Source: Propionibacteriaceae bacterium ZF39
GTDB lineage: Bacteria; Actinomycetota; Actinomycetes; Propionibacteriales; Propionibacteriaceae
Reading direction: 5' to 3'
DNA: 64,000 bases
NCBI GenBank assembly: GCA_039565995.1
Contig: CP154795.1
Coordinates: 2,666,001-2,730,000 of the forward strand
Shown here: positions 54,853 through 63,894 of the stretch, piece by piece
Layout of the letters: each line of letters opens with the position of its first letter
Numbering within the stretch: position 1 is the stretch's first letter
Position numbers and translations under genes: made by a program
Notes under the pieces: model-generated
Told to the model about the DNA's origin: nothing
Databases searched by the model: none
What the model saw: only the letters and a program-made list of their open reading frames with translations

Positions 54853-55320
54853 TCACTTCTTGCGACCGACGAGCTCCTCGACTGCTGTCACATGATCGGT
54901 GACATTCCGGGGCTGACCGAGGTCATGGACGACCCGCCAGCGCACGGTGTGGTCGGCATCGAGCACGAACGACCCGCGCAGCGCACACCCCCGCCGCTCG
55001 TCGAACACACCGAACTTCCGAGCGATCTCGCCGTGGGGCCAGTGATCACTGACGAGGCTGAACGTGAACCGCTCGTCATCGGCGAAGACCCTGAGAGAAA
55101 ACATGGCGTCACATGACACCGCAGCAAGCTTGCAGCCGGCATGCGCCAGACGCTGCTGCGCCTCCTGCAGGGCGCGCAGTTCGCTGGAACAGATTCCGGT
55201 GAAGGCGAACGGATAGAAGAAGACGAGCCACGGTCCGCCGGCGCCGATGATCGCCGACTGGCCGAACTGGTTGACGCCCTCGAACGGTTCGATCCGATCA
55301 CCGACCGCGAGGGCGGTCAC
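54853..55320 (-). CDS. AhpE-like peroxiredoxin
   Basis: 155 residues. The peroxidatic Cys is in FYPFAFTGICSSELRALQ (position of the TxxC motif), with the catalytic Arg in a later FSLVSDHWPHGEIARKFGV region. The single conserved Cys fits the AhpE type of 1-Cys peroxiredoxin that reduces peroxides with mycothiol or thioredoxin-like partners. The GTG overlaps the DUF3052 stop (GTGA). The AhpE, DUF3052, aceE neighbourhood matches mycobacteria. Confidence 0.92.
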   Translation of the reverse strand: MTALAVGDRIEPFEGVNQFGQSAIIGAGGPWLVFFYPFAFTGICSSELRALQEAQQRLAHAGCKLAAVSCDAMFSLRVFADDERFTFSLVSDHWPHGEIARKFGVFDERRGCALRGSFVLDADHTVRWRVVHDLGQPRNVTDHVTAVEELVGRKK

Positions 55321-55739
55321 CGGCGGTTCCCCTTGGGCCGGACCAGCTTGGTCGCGGTCCAGTCCTGGGACACCGAGGTGTTGCTGGTCTGGGAGAGGCC
55401 GGCGGTGATGGCGGCCTCGGACACGTCGGCGGGGTCGACGTGACCCTGGCGGCCGACCTTGGGAGTCATGAGCCACACGACGCCGTTGTTGGAGAGATCG
55501 GTGAGCGAGTCCACGAGACCGTCCACCAGATCGCCATCGTCATCGCGCCACCACAGCAGCACGACATCGACGGCCTCCATGGCCTCTTCGACCATCTCGC
55601 CGTCGACCGAATCCTCGATCGCGATCCGCAGGTCGTCGTCGACGTCGTCGTCCCAGCCCAACTCCTGGACGACCATGCCCTTTGCGAGCCCCAATTTCTC
55701 GGCTGCGGACAACGCCTTGCCTCCTGCCGTGTTGGCCAC
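55317..55739 (-). CDS. DUF3052 family protein
   Basis: 140 residues of a conserved actinobacterial family, here GTG-started (55739) with GGAGCAG upstream: [62 protein letters not shown]. The protein is acidic and probably globular alpha/beta. Function unknown. Its link with AhpE and aceE suggests a role in redox or pyruvate metabolism. Confidence 0.88.
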   Translation of the reverse strand: MANTAGGKALSAAEKLGLAKGMVVQELGWDDDVDDDLRIAIEDSVDGEMVEEAMEAVDVVLLWWRDDDGDLVDGLVDSLTDLSNNGVVWLMTPKVGRQGHVDPADVSEAAITAGLSQTSNTSVSQDWTATKLVRPKGNRR

Positions 55740-55905
55740 CAACTGCTCCTGTCTCGTCTCGAATCATCGGTGCCGAGCCCGCTTGCTCGCACCGACAACG
55801 AGAATCGTGCCACGTTCGTTGGCCGTTAGGCACCCCTCGCCCGCCACGAGACAGGTTGAAGGTGCGACAATGGGAGCCCTGAATGTCCAGCAACGAAGGA
55901 GTCGC

Positions 55906-58680
55906 ATGGCCAGGCCAGGCGAGCGCCCGGCGGTGACCGCCGAGGGCACCGCGTTCCAGCTCCCAGATATCGATCCCGACGAAACCCAGGAATGGTTGGA
56001 GTCCCTCGACGCGCTCCTTGATGCCGAAGGCCCCAACCGCACGCGGTTCATCATGCTCAAGCTGATGGACCGCGCCCGCCAGCGCTCGGTCGGCCTGCCC
56101 GCCCTGCGCAGCAGTGACTACATCAACACGATCGCCCCGGAGGACGAGCCCCGCTTTCCCGGCGACGAAGACATCGAACGCCTCATCCGCCGAGCGATCC
56201 GCTGGAATGCCGCGATCATGGTCTCGAAGGCCAACCGCAAGGGCCTGGAGGTGGGCGGCCACATTGCGACGTACGCCTCGGCGGCCTCGCTCTATGAGGT
56301 CGGCTACAACCACTTCTTCCGCGGCAAGGACCATCCCGGCGGCGGCGACCACATCTTCGTGCAGGGCCATGCCGCACCCGGCATCTATGCCCGCTGCTTC
56401 CTGCTCGGCCGCCTCACGGCCGACCAGCTCGACGGGTTCCGCCAGGAACACTCGCGTGGCCCGGGCCGCGGCCTGTCGTCCTATCCCCACCCGCGCTCCA
56501 TGCCCGACATGTGGGAGTTCCCCACCGTGTCGATGGGCATCGGCCCCCTCAACGCGATCTATCAGGCCCGGTTCAACCGCTATCTGCAGAATCGCGGCAT
56601 CAAGGACACCTCCGACCAGCACGTCTGGGCGTTCCTCGGTGACGGCGAGATGGGCGAGCCGGAATCGCTGGGTGCGATCGGCGTCGCTGCTCGCGAAGGT
56701 CTCGACAACCTCACCTTCGTGATCAACTGCAACCTGCAGCAGCTCGACGGTCCCGTCCGTGGCAACGGCAAGATCATCCAGGAGCTGGAGGCGTATTTCC
56801 GCGGCGCCGGCTGGAACGTGATCAAGGTCGTCTGGGGTCGTGAGTGGGATCCGCTCCTCGCTCAGGACACCGACGGCGCGCTGGTGCACCAGATGAACAT
56901 CACCCCGGACGGCCAGTCGCAGACGAACGCCACGGAGAGTGGGGCGTACATCCGGGAACACTTCTTCGGCGACCCGCGCCTGCAGAAGATGGTGGCCCAC
57001 CTCTCCGATCGCGAGGTCAAGAAGCTTTCGCGCGGCGGCCACGACTATCGCAAGGTGTACGCCGCGTTCCAGGCCGCCTTCAACCATCACGGCCAGCCGA
57101 CCGTGATCCTGGCGCAGACCGTGAAGGGCTGGACCATCGAGGCCCTGGAGGCCAAGAACGCGACCCACCAGATGAAGAAGCTGACGGTCGCCGACCTGAA
57201 GGCTTTCCGCGATCGCATCAAGATCCCGATTCCGGATGCGGATCTGGAGGATCCCTACAACCCGCCCTATTACCACCCGGGCGAGGACTCAGAGGTCATC
57301 CGCTATATGAAGCACCGGCGTCGTTCGCTCGGTGGCTTCGCCCCGCGCCGCATCGTCAAGCCGCGGGAGCTGCCGCTGCCGTCGGACGATCTCTACAAGC
57401 CGCTGCTGGCGACCCCGGACGAAGGGCAGCGGGCCCCGCGCGTGGCGACGACGCAGGCGTTCGTACGCCTGTTGCGCGACCTCATGCGCGACAAGAACTG
57501 GGGCAAGCGGGTCGTGCCGATCGCCCCCGACGAATACCGCACGTTCGGCATGGACTCCATGTTCCCGACGGCGAAGATCTACAACCCCAACGGACAGCTC
57601 TATGAGTCCGTCGACCGCAAGCTGCTGCTTTCCTACAAGGAGGCCAAGGACGGCCAGATGCTCCACGAGGGCATCTCCGAGGCGGGCGGGTTGTGTTCAC
57701 TGACCGCAGCCGGCACGTCGTACGCGACGCATGGCGAGCCCATGATCCCGGTGTTCCTGTTCTATTCGATGTTCGGGTTCCAGCGCGTGGGCGACTTCAT
57801 CTGGGCAGCCACCGACCAGATGGCCCGCGGCTTCCTCATCGGTGCGACGGCAGGGCGCACGACCCTGACCGGTGAGGGCCTGCAGCACGCCGATGGCCAC
57901 TCTCCCCTGCTGGCCGCCAGCAACCCGGCGGTCGTCCACTATGACCCGGCGTTCGGCTTCGAGATCGCCCATATCGTCAAGTCCGGCCTGCAGCGGATGT
58001 ATGGCTATGGCACCGATCCCGATCACCCGCACGGCGAGGACGTCATCTTCTATCTCACCGTCTACAACGAGCCGGTCGAGCAGCCGGGCCCGCCCGCCGA
58101 TCTCGATGTCGACGGGCTGCTCAAGGGCATGTATCTCTATGCCCCCGCATCCGGCAAGCAGGGGTACGCCAAGGCCCAGATCCTGGCGTCGGGCATTGCG
58201 ATGCCGTGGGCACTGAAGGCACAGAAGATGCTGCTCGAGGAGTGGTCGGTCGACGCCGCGGTGTGGTCCGTCACCTCCTGGAACGAGCTGGCTCGCGAGG
58301 CAATGGGAGTCGAGTCGCGCAACTTCCGTCACCCGAACGAGCCAAACAAGGTTCCGTATGTCACGCAGGCCCTCGAGGGAGCCGATGGTCCGGTCATCGC
58401 GGTGAGCGACTATCAGCGTGCCGTGCAGGATCAGATCCGGCCCTATGTGCATCACGTCTGGCGTTCGCTCGGCACCGACGGGTTCGGGTTCTCCGACACC
58501 CGTGCCGGTGCGCGGAGGTTCTTCCAGGTCGACGCCGAGTCCATCGTGGTGTCGACGCTCGATGCTCTCGCGCGTGACGGGAAATATCGCGCCGAGGCGC
58601 CCGCTGAGGCGTACCGGCGTTATCAGCTCGACGATCCCTCGGCCGTCGCGCATGTCCGCCAGGAGGGTGCCGGCGCCTGA
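55906..58680 (+). CDS. aceE: Pyruvate dehydrogenase E1 component (homodimeric type)
   Basis: 924 residues, the AceE length. The thiamine-diphosphate region is [42 protein letters not shown]. The pyrimidine domain is near [41 protein letters not shown]. It decarboxylates pyruvate for the pyruvate dehydrogenase complex; its E2 and E3 are not in the window. AAGGAG precedes the ATG. It diverges from DUF3052. Confidence 0.97.
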   Translation: MARPGERPAVTAEGTAFQLPDIDPDETQEWLESLDALLDAEGPNRTRFIMLKLMDRARQRSVGLPALRSSDYINTIAPEDEPRFPGDEDIERLIRRAIRWNAAIMVSKANRKGLEVGGHIATYASAASLYEVGYNHFFRGKDHPGGGDHIFVQGHAAPGIYARCFLLGRLTADQLDGFRQEHSRGPGRGLSSYPHPRSMPDMWEFPTVSMGIGPLNAIYQARFNRYLQNRGIKDTSDQHVWAFLGDGEMGEPESLGAIGVAAREGLDNLTFVINCNLQQLDGPVRGNGKIIQELEAYFRGAGWNVIKVVWGREWDPLLAQDTDGALVHQMNITPDGQSQTNATESGAYIREHFFGDPRLQKMVAHLSDREVKKLSRGGHDYRKVYAAFQAAFNHHGQPTVILAQTVKGWTIEALEAKNATHQMKKLTVADLKAFRDRIKIPIPDADLEDPYNPPYYHPGEDSEVIRYMKHRRRSLGGFAPRRIVKPRELPLPSDDLYKPLLATPDEGQRAPRVATTQAFVRLLRDLMRDKNWGKRVVPIAPDEYRTFGMDSMFPTAKIYNPNGQLYESVDRKLLLSYKEAKDGQMLHEGISEAGGLCSLTAAGTSYATHGEPMIPVFLFYSMFGFQRVGDFIWAATDQMARGFLIGATAGRTTLTGEGLQHADGHSPLLAASNPAVVHYDPAFGFEIAHIVKSGLQRMYGYGTDPDHPHGEDVIFYLTVYNEPVEQPGPPADLDVDGLLKGMYLYAPASGKQGYAKAQILASGIAMPWALKAQKMLLEEWSVDAAVWSVTSWNELAREAMGVESRNFRHPNEPNKVPYVTQALEGADGPVIAVSDYQRAVQDQIRPYVHHVWRSLGTDGFGFSDTRAGARRFFQVDAESIVVSTLDALARDGKYRAEAPAEAYRRYQLDDPSAVAHVRQEGAGA

Positions 58681-58693
58681 GTAGCGCTGGCTG

Positions 58694-58735
58694 ATCGCCC
58701 GGTGTCTCCTACCCCGGTAGGAGGCGCCGGGCGAT
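58694..58735. promoter_or_regulatory. Nested palindrome: aceE terminator or kinase operator
   Basis: Outer arms ATCGCCCGG/CCGGGCGAT and inner arms TCCTACC/GGTAGGA around CC (58707-58722) make a strong hairpin. It starts 14 bases after the aceE stop and ends 22 bases before the kinase ATG. The inner TCCTACC-CC-GGTAGGA has the size of a NarL-type operator, so both roles are possible. Confidence 0.55.
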
Positions 58736-58757
58736 GTCGTTCCCTAGGGTCGGGACC

Positions 58758-59960
58758 ATGAGCACCTCCACGCCCGACGGCACCCTCGATCGCCTGCTGG
58801 CGTGGCTGCGGCCGCGGGTCCTTTTGGTGGATCTTCTCTGGGCCGTGTTGTGGGGCGGGCTGGCGTTTCTCTTCCAGCCGCCGTTCGACATGACGGGCGT
58901 TGATGAGGCCTGGTGGCTGGTGCTCACGGCTGCGGTCACCGTGGCGCTGGTGTTCCGGCGTACGCGCCCGCGCTTGGTCATCGTTGTCCTGGCGATCGTG
59001 CTGGTGCTGCATGTCCTCACCCTGGATGTCTTCACCCAGACGTCGCTGGTCGGCGCGGGCGCTGCGGCGTACACGGCCCACGCCCAACTCCCGACGACCG
59101 CACGTCGCGTCGCCACCGGAGCCCTCGCGCTCGGAACCCTCTGGGCCGCGCTCGACTATTCCCACGAGATCGTGGCGCTGGCGTGGTGGCAGCGCTGGCC
59201 GGTGGTGCTCGTGCACTGGCTGATCGTGGCGTTCTTCTGCCTGCTCGGTGCGCTCGCGCGCAAGCGGCGGGAGGAGGTCGAGCGGGCGGTCGAGCGGGCG
59301 GAGTTGGTGGCGGAGCGGCAGGCGCAGGAGGTACGCCTGGCGGCGCTCGGGGAGCGTACGCACATCGCGCGCGAGATGCACGACATCGTCGCCCACTCCC
59401 TCGGGGTGATCATCGCGCAGGCGGACGGGGGAAGGTACGCCGCCGCCACCGATCCCGACGCCGCCGCCAAGTCGCTGCAGACGATCGCCGGGGTCGGCCG
59501 GGCGTCGCTCGCCGAGATGCGCCAGCTGTTGAGCGTCCTCCGCAGCGACGACGCTCGCGACCTGTTGCCCGCCCCCGGGCTGGACGACCTGGATGAGCTC
59601 GCCGAGGACTACCGCAAGGCCGGCCTGCGCGTACGCCTCAGCACCACCGGAATCCCTGTCGACCTGCCTGACACGACTGCGCTCACCGTCTATCGCGTCG
59701 TGCAGGAGTCACTCGCCAACGTGCTCAAGCACGCGGGCCGGACGTCGGTCGACGCGCCGTTGGACTGGCAGCCCGACCGGCTCGTGGTGACGGTCCGCAA
59801 CCCGCTTCCGTCCGAGCGTGTGGCCGACAATCCCGGGGGCCACGGGCTGGTCGGCATGCGCGAGCGTGTTGCCCTGCACGACGGCACCCTCACCGCCGGG
59901 CCTGTCGACCACCAGTGGCTGGTCCGCGCCGAGATCCCCGTGGGCGTACGCCCGGACTAG
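58758..59960 (+). CDS. Orphan NarL-type sensor histidine kinase
   Basis: 400 residues. Four to six hydrophobic segments (first 160 residues) precede the HisKA_3 motif HIAREMHDIVAHSLGVIIAQADGG, with the phospho-His in the MHD motif. A HATPase region follows (RVVQESLANVLKHAG, GHGLVGMRERVALHDG). The N and G boxes are intact, so it is likely active. No response regulator follows; the next genes are a toxin-antitoxin pair. Its partner must be elsewhere or has been lost. Confidence 0.9.
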   Translation: MSTSTPDGTLDRLLAWLRPRVLLVDLLWAVLWGGLAFLFQPPFDMTGVDEAWWLVLTAAVTVALVFRRTRPRLVIVVLAIVLVLHVLTLDVFTQTSLVGAGAAAYTAHAQLPTTARRVATGALALGTLWAALDYSHEIVALAWWQRWPVVLVHWLIVAFFCLLGALARKRREEVERAVERAELVAERQAQEVRLAALGERTHIAREMHDIVAHSLGVIIAQADGGRYAAATDPDAAAKSLQTIAGVGRASLAEMRQLLSVLRSDDARDLLPAPGLDDLDELAEDYRKAGLRVRLSTTGIPVDLPDTTALTVYRVVQESLANVLKHAGRTSVDAPLDWQPDRLVVTVRNPLPSERVADNPGGHGLVGMRERVALHDGTLTAGPVDHQWLVRAEIPVGVRPD

Positions 59961-60003
59961 CGCTGAACTTCACCACGTAGCGATGCTCGGTGGTGATCCC
60001 GAT

Positions 60004-60052
60004 TTCGATTGAAGGATTTTGGCGTCCTGATGGGCAAAATCCTTCAATCGAA
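60004..60052. repeat. Perfect 18-base AT-rich inverted repeat
   Basis: TTCGATTGAAGGATTTTG (60004-60021) and CAAAATCCTTCAATCGAA (60035-60052) are perfect complements around a 13-base loop. It lies between the convergent kinase and vapC genes, so it may act as a bidirectional terminator. It is far more AT-rich than the neighbourhood. Confidence 0.85.
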
Positions 60053-60078
60053 TCTTCCCTGGACCTAGCCTTGCCGGT

Positions 60079-60468
60079 TCACCAGGTGACGACCGCAGGC
60101 GCGGGAAGGTGGGCAATCGCCGAGTCGACGGTCACCAGGGACATCCCTTCGGCCATTGCCTGGGCCACCAGGAGTCGATCAAAAGGATCGCGATGCGTCC
60201 AGGCCAACCGTCCAGCAAGCAACGCATGATCCGTAGTGATCGAGAGTGGTTCCGCACCCATGGTGGCGACCCGCTGACTCCACGTGTCGATCAGACCTGG
60301 AGCGTTGAGTTTCCCCAGCCGCACTTTGGTCGCGACCTCCAATGCGCTGACCGCGGATATCGCGAGGGGATTCGCAGGATCGTCGAGCACGTCCCGAACA
60401 TCTTGCGGGACTCGGTCGGGCTCGGAAAGCAGCCACAGAAACACATGGGTGTCGAGCAGGTAGGTCAC
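60079..60468 (-). CDS. vapC: PIN-domain toxin (VapC family)
   Basis: 129 residues. PIN acidic residues: YLLDTHVFLWLLSE, ISAVSALEVATKV, DPFDRLLVAQA and VTVDSAI. It is a metal-dependent RNase cutting tRNA or rRNA, neutralised by the partner upstream. The GTG at 60468 overlaps the antitoxin stop (GTGA). Confidence 0.93.
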   Translation of the reverse strand: MTYLLDTHVFLWLLSEPDRVPQDVRDVLDDPANPLAISAVSALEVATKVRLGKLNAPGLIDTWSQRVATMGAEPLSITTDHALLAGRLAWTHRDPFDRLLVAQAMAEGMSLVTVDSAIAHLPAPAVVTW

Positions 60469-60686
60469 TCCCACGCCGCCAAGTCCTCCTCGGGGAGGGG
60501 CGCATCGAAGTCGTCCGGGACTTGGAACGTCATCCCGCCGAACTTCCGGCGCGGCGGCCCGGAAATCGGGACCAGCTTCAAGATCGGGCGACCAGCCCGG
60601 GCAATGATGATCTCTTCGCCCGCTTCCGCACGGGCGATCAGAGCGGAGAGATGCGTCTTCGCCTCCTGGACATTCACTGTGGTCAT
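60465..60686 (-). CDS. Phd/YefM-type antitoxin (VapB role)
   Basis: 73 residues. NVQEAKTHLSALIARAEAGEEIIIARAGRPILKLVPI is the Phd/YefM DNA-binding domain. The C-terminal FGGMTFQVPDDFDAPLPEEDLAAWE would mask the PIN active site. It is autoregulated presumably through the palindromes directly upstream of its ATG. Confidence 0.93.
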   Translation of the reverse strand: MTTVNVQEAKTHLSALIARAEAGEEIIIARAGRPILKLVPISGPPRRKFGGMTFQVPDDFDAPLPEEDLAAWE

Positions 60687-60691
60687 GCCTC

Positions 60692-60722
60692 AAGCATGCT
60701 TGACCAGGCAAGTCTGGTCAAG
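60692..60722. promoter_or_regulatory. Operator of the PIN toxin-antitoxin operon
   Basis: AAGCATGCTT (60692-60701) and the CTTGACCAG-N6-CTGGTCAAG palindrome (60699-60722, 9-base arms) lie just before the antitoxin ATG at 60686. The second reaches into the last codons and stop of the upstream ATPase gene. Confidence 0.65.
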
Positions 60723-61524
60723 GTGACCAACCCGCCGCGTCAGCCACCAGCCGGAAGGTCCCGGTGACCGGGTCGAAGGCCAGGTCCTCGCTGTCGAAGA
60801 CGTCGGCAAGAATGCCGCGTTCGACCAGCTCCGCGGGGGTGCCGTCGTGCAGGTTCCCCGAGCGATCCAGCAGCCAGAGCCGATCGGCCAGCTGCAACAT
60901 GAGCTCGACCTCGTGCGTGGAAATCACGACGACGACGTCCTGCTGGGTCGCGATGCGGCGTACCAATCCAGCCTGCGCCACCCGTCCCGGCGCATCGAGG
61001 AACGCACTCGGCTCGTCCATGAGCAGGAGCCGCGGCTGCTGGGCGAGCGCGCGGGCCGTCATGATCCGCTGGCGTTCACCGTCGGACAGTTCGGCGAGGT
61101 CCCGGTCGGCGAGTTCCGCCGCGCCGACCGCAGCGATCGACTCCTCGACGATGCGGTGATCCCGGGCCGACAGTCGCCCATCGAACCCCGTGTGCGGGTG
61201 CCGCCCCAGGCCGACGAGTTCCCTCGCGGTCAGCCGACCCGGCGCCACGCGCTCGGTGAGGACGATGCTCTGGTGACGGGCCCGTTCACTTGCCGACATC
61301 CGTGCCAGGTCGTTGCCGTCGAGACTGATCGACCCGGCGAGGCCTTTCTGCAGACCCGCGATCGTGCGCAGGAGCGTGGATTTGCCCGTGCCGTTGGGAC
61401 CGATGAGCGCGGTCAACTCGCCGGATCGGGCGGTGACGTCGATGTCGCGGACGACCTCTTTCGTACGCCCCCAGCCGAGCCGGTAGCCCACCGTCAGCTG
61501 CTCCAGACGCAGCCCGCGACTCAT
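60718..61524 (-). CDS. btuD: Cobalamin/Fe-siderophore-type ABC transporter ATPase (BtuD-like)
   Basis: 268 residues. Walker A GPNGTGKST, signature LSDGERQR, Walker B LLLMDEPSAFLD and the H-loop STHEVEL are intact. It powers import through the BtuC-like permease. The ATG overlaps the permease stop by 4 bases. Cobalamin is the likely substrate because the operon is preceded by a cobalamin riboswitch. Confidence 0.88.
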   Translation of the reverse strand: MSRGLRLEQLTVGYRLGWGRTKEVVRDIDVTARSGELTALIGPNGTGKSTLLRTIAGLQKGLAGSISLDGNDLARMSASERARHQSIVLTERVAPGRLTARELVGLGRHPHTGFDGRLSARDHRIVEESIAAVGAAELADRDLAELSDGERQRIMTARALAQQPRLLLMDEPSAFLDAPGRVAQAGLVRRIATQQDVVVVISTHEVELMLQLADRLWLLDRSGNLHDGTPAELVERGILADVFDSEDLAFDPVTGTFRLVADAAGWSP

Positions 61525-62621
61525 GCCGAGACCCCCTGGATCGCCTTGCTCCGCAGCAGGATCGCGATGACGATCGGCGCCCCGACGAGAGAGGTGATGA
61601 CGTTGATGGGGATGACCTGACCGGGCAGCAGCGACACGATCGAACAACCCAGGGCTGCACACGCGCCGACGAGCGCCGCCGCCGGCAGGAGCGACCGGTG
61701 ATCCGACGTCCCGATCAATCGCCTCGCCACGTGCGGCGCCGCGATCCCGATGAATCCGATCGGCCCGCAGAACGCCGTCACCACCCCGGTCAGCAGCGAT
61801 GCCCCGACCAGGACGATGACCCGCGTGCGTCGGACGTTGACCCCGACGGACTGGGCGTACGCCTCCCCCAGCAGCAGCGCATTGAGCGGCTTGATCGACA
61901 ACAGCGCCACGACGATGCCGAGGGCGGTGAAACCGAGCAGGATCACGAGGTCCTGGTTGGTCGTGCCGCCGAAGCTGCCGAGTCCCCAGGAGATGTACTG
62001 CTGCGCCCGCAGCGGATCCGTCCAGATCAGCAGCAGCGACACCAGGGCCGTGACCGCGCTGCCGAGCATGACGCCGATGATCAGCAACATCGCGGGCACG
62101 CGTACGCCTCGCGACAGCACCAACAACACCGCCAGCACGGCCGCCGCCCCGAGAGCAGCCGCCGACACGGTCCCGAAGCGACCCAGCACGCCGAGCCCGG
62201 CCGCGAAGGTGCCGCTGACCGCGACGCCGGCGCCCGTGATCAGCAGGGCCACGCCGAGGCTGGCGCCGGACGACACGCCCAGGGAGAACGGGTCCGCGAG
62301 CGGGTTGCGGAAGATGGTCTGCATCTGCAGGCCGGCGACCCCGAGCGCAGCGCCGGCACAGGCTGCGGTGGCCATCCGCGGGAGCCGGACGGTGCCGACC
62401 AGCAGCTCGACTCGCGGATCGACCGCGTCCATGCCGACCAGGACCCGCAGGGCATCCACCGGATCGAGCGCGACCGAACCGCTGACGACCGCCAGCAGCG
62501 CCAGGACCAGCGTCGCGGCGGTGAGCCCCAGCAGGACGCCGGTCCTGCGGGTGAGCGCGGCGCGCGCCAACGACGGGACGGCGGCAGCCCCCGCCTCAGC
62601 GCTCAGGGGCACACCGGTCAT
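61521..62621 (-). CDS. btuC: Cobalamin/iron-type ABC transporter permease (BtuC/FecCD family)
   Basis: 366 residues with about ten transmembrane helices. Typical pieces are LRLPRMATAACAGAALGVAGLQMQTIFRNPLADPFSLGVSSGASLGVAL and FCGPIGFIGIAAPHVARRLIGTSDHRSLLP. It is the membrane channel of the importer. It overlaps both neighbours by 4 bases. Confidence 0.9.
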   Translation of the reverse strand: MTGVPLSAEAGAAAVPSLARAALTRRTGVLLGLTAATLVLALLAVVSGSVALDPVDALRVLVGMDAVDPRVELLVGTVRLPRMATAACAGAALGVAGLQMQTIFRNPLADPFSLGVSSGASLGVALLITGAGVAVSGTFAAGLGVLGRFGTVSAAALGAAAVLAVLLVLSRGVRVPAMLLIIGVMLGSAVTALVSLLLIWTDPLRAQQYISWGLGSFGGTTNQDLVILLGFTALGIVVALLSIKPLNALLLGEAYAQSVGVNVRRTRVIVLVGASLLTGVVTAFCGPIGFIGIAAPHVARRLIGTSDHRSLLPAAALVGACAALGCSIVSLLPGQVIPINVITSLVGAPIVIAILLRSKAIQGVSA

Positions 62622-63853
62622 CTGGTCACCTGGCGATAGAACTCGAACTCGCGGTCCGGCAACGCGTCGGGATGCAGGATCTTGACCATGTCGGCGAGCA
62701 CGAGATCCGGTCGGGTCACGCCGCGCTCCCAGTAGTCATTGCCGCCCTCCGGGGTGACCTTGGCATTGTTGGACCAGACGTTGCCCTGCTGGAAGGCCTT
62801 GAACTCGGCATACCGCGGGTCGCTCTTCGCCACGTCCTCCAAGGTCTTGACGTCCTCGGTCATGATCCAGACGTCGGCATCCCTGGACTTCGCGAGGACG
62901 TCCTCGAGGCTCAGCATGAGACTGCTGTTCTGCCGCACATCCGACCAGCCGTACGTGCCGTTGGCGTCGGCGATCAGGTTCGCGACATAGAGGTCCCCGG
63001 CGGGCATCCACCAGTTGCCCTGATACATCTGCCCGGGCAGCACCGTGACCGGCGCGCCCGCCTCCTTGGCCTTGGCCGCGACGTTCTGATAGTCCAGCTC
63101 GATCTGGTCGAACACCTTCGTGGCCTGGGCCTCCTGACCGGTCAGCGCGCCGACGAACTTGATCCATTCGGCCCGGCCCAGCGGATCCTGCTCCAGCCAC
63201 TCCGAGTTCGCGACGACGGCGATGCCGGCCTGCCGGATGACCGGGTACGCCGGGTCGTCGGTCCCCTCCGTCAACACCACGTCGGGCCGGGAGGAGATGA
63301 CGACCTCGCTGTCGGCGGCCTGATTGGAGGCGTACTGGATCACCTGCTTCTCCGCGATCATCCGCCGCACTTCCGGATTGGTGACGTAGGTCCCGTCCGT
63401 CACCCCCTTCAGAACCGACAGCTGACCCAGCTCGTCGAGCAGCGGAAGGTGCGTCGTCGAGCCCGAGAACAGCGACTTGATCGGCACGCTCACGGCCTGC
63501 GCGCCGGCCAGGTCGCCGGTCAACTCGGGAACGGGAGTGCCGCAGCGATAGAAGACATACTTCTCGCCCGGCTGCCCCGGAGCCGGCTGCTCGACCGTCA
63601 CCACCTGGTAGGAGTCGTGGTACGTCAGGGAGAAGTTTTTGGCGTACTTCACCTCGGACTTGTCCGGGAAGTAGTCCCGACCCGCGGCGTAGTCGGTGAC
63701 GCAGCCGTCGGCGGCGGTGCCTGCGGTGGGGCTGGCGGCGGTGGAGCTGGCGCCGGGACCGGTCTGGCCGCTGCAGGCCGTGACGACCATCAGGGAGCCG
63801 ACGCCGAGGACCACGGCCGAACGCCTGACCATGCGGGAGATGAAAGATCGCAT
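62618..63853 (-). CDS. btuF: Cobalamin-type ABC transporter substrate-binding lipoprotein (BtuF-like)
   Basis: 411 residues. The signal peptide ends in a lipobox VVTAC, so the protein is anchored by lipidated Cys. The body is a periplasmic-binding-protein-like fold of the FecB/BtuF class: VLPGQMYQGNWWMPAGDLYVANLIADANGTYGWSDV and DLVLADMVKILHPD near the C-terminus. First gene of the operon btuF-btuC-btuD, directly downstream of the cobalamin riboswitch. Confidence 0.88.
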   Translation of the reverse strand: MRSFISRMVRRSAVVLGVGSLMVVTACSGQTGPGASSTAASPTAGTAADGCVTDYAAGRDYFPDKSEVKYAKNFSLTYHDSYQVVTVEQPAPGQPGEKYVFYRCGTPVPELTGDLAGAQAVSVPIKSLFSGSTTHLPLLDELGQLSVLKGVTDGTYVTNPEVRRMIAEKQVIQYASNQAADSEVVISSRPDVVLTEGTDDPAYPVIRQAGIAVVANSEWLEQDPLGRAEWIKFVGALTGQEAQATKVFDQIELDYQNVAAKAKEAGAPVTVLPGQMYQGNWWMPAGDLYVANLIADANGTYGWSDVRQNSSLMLSLEDVLAKSRDADVWIMTEDVKTLEDVAKSDPRYAEFKAFQQGNVWSNNAKVTPEGGNDYWERGVTRPDLVLADMVKILHPDALPDREFEFYRQVTR

Positions 63854-63894
63854 TGACGATCCTCTCTGGGGGAGATCCGCCCCGTTCGAAAGGC

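Noticed and set aside
62672-63856. 394-codon plus-strand frame opposite the BtuF-like gene
   Set aside because: Shadow; the minus strand gives a lipoprotein with lipobox preceded by a cobalamin riboswitch.
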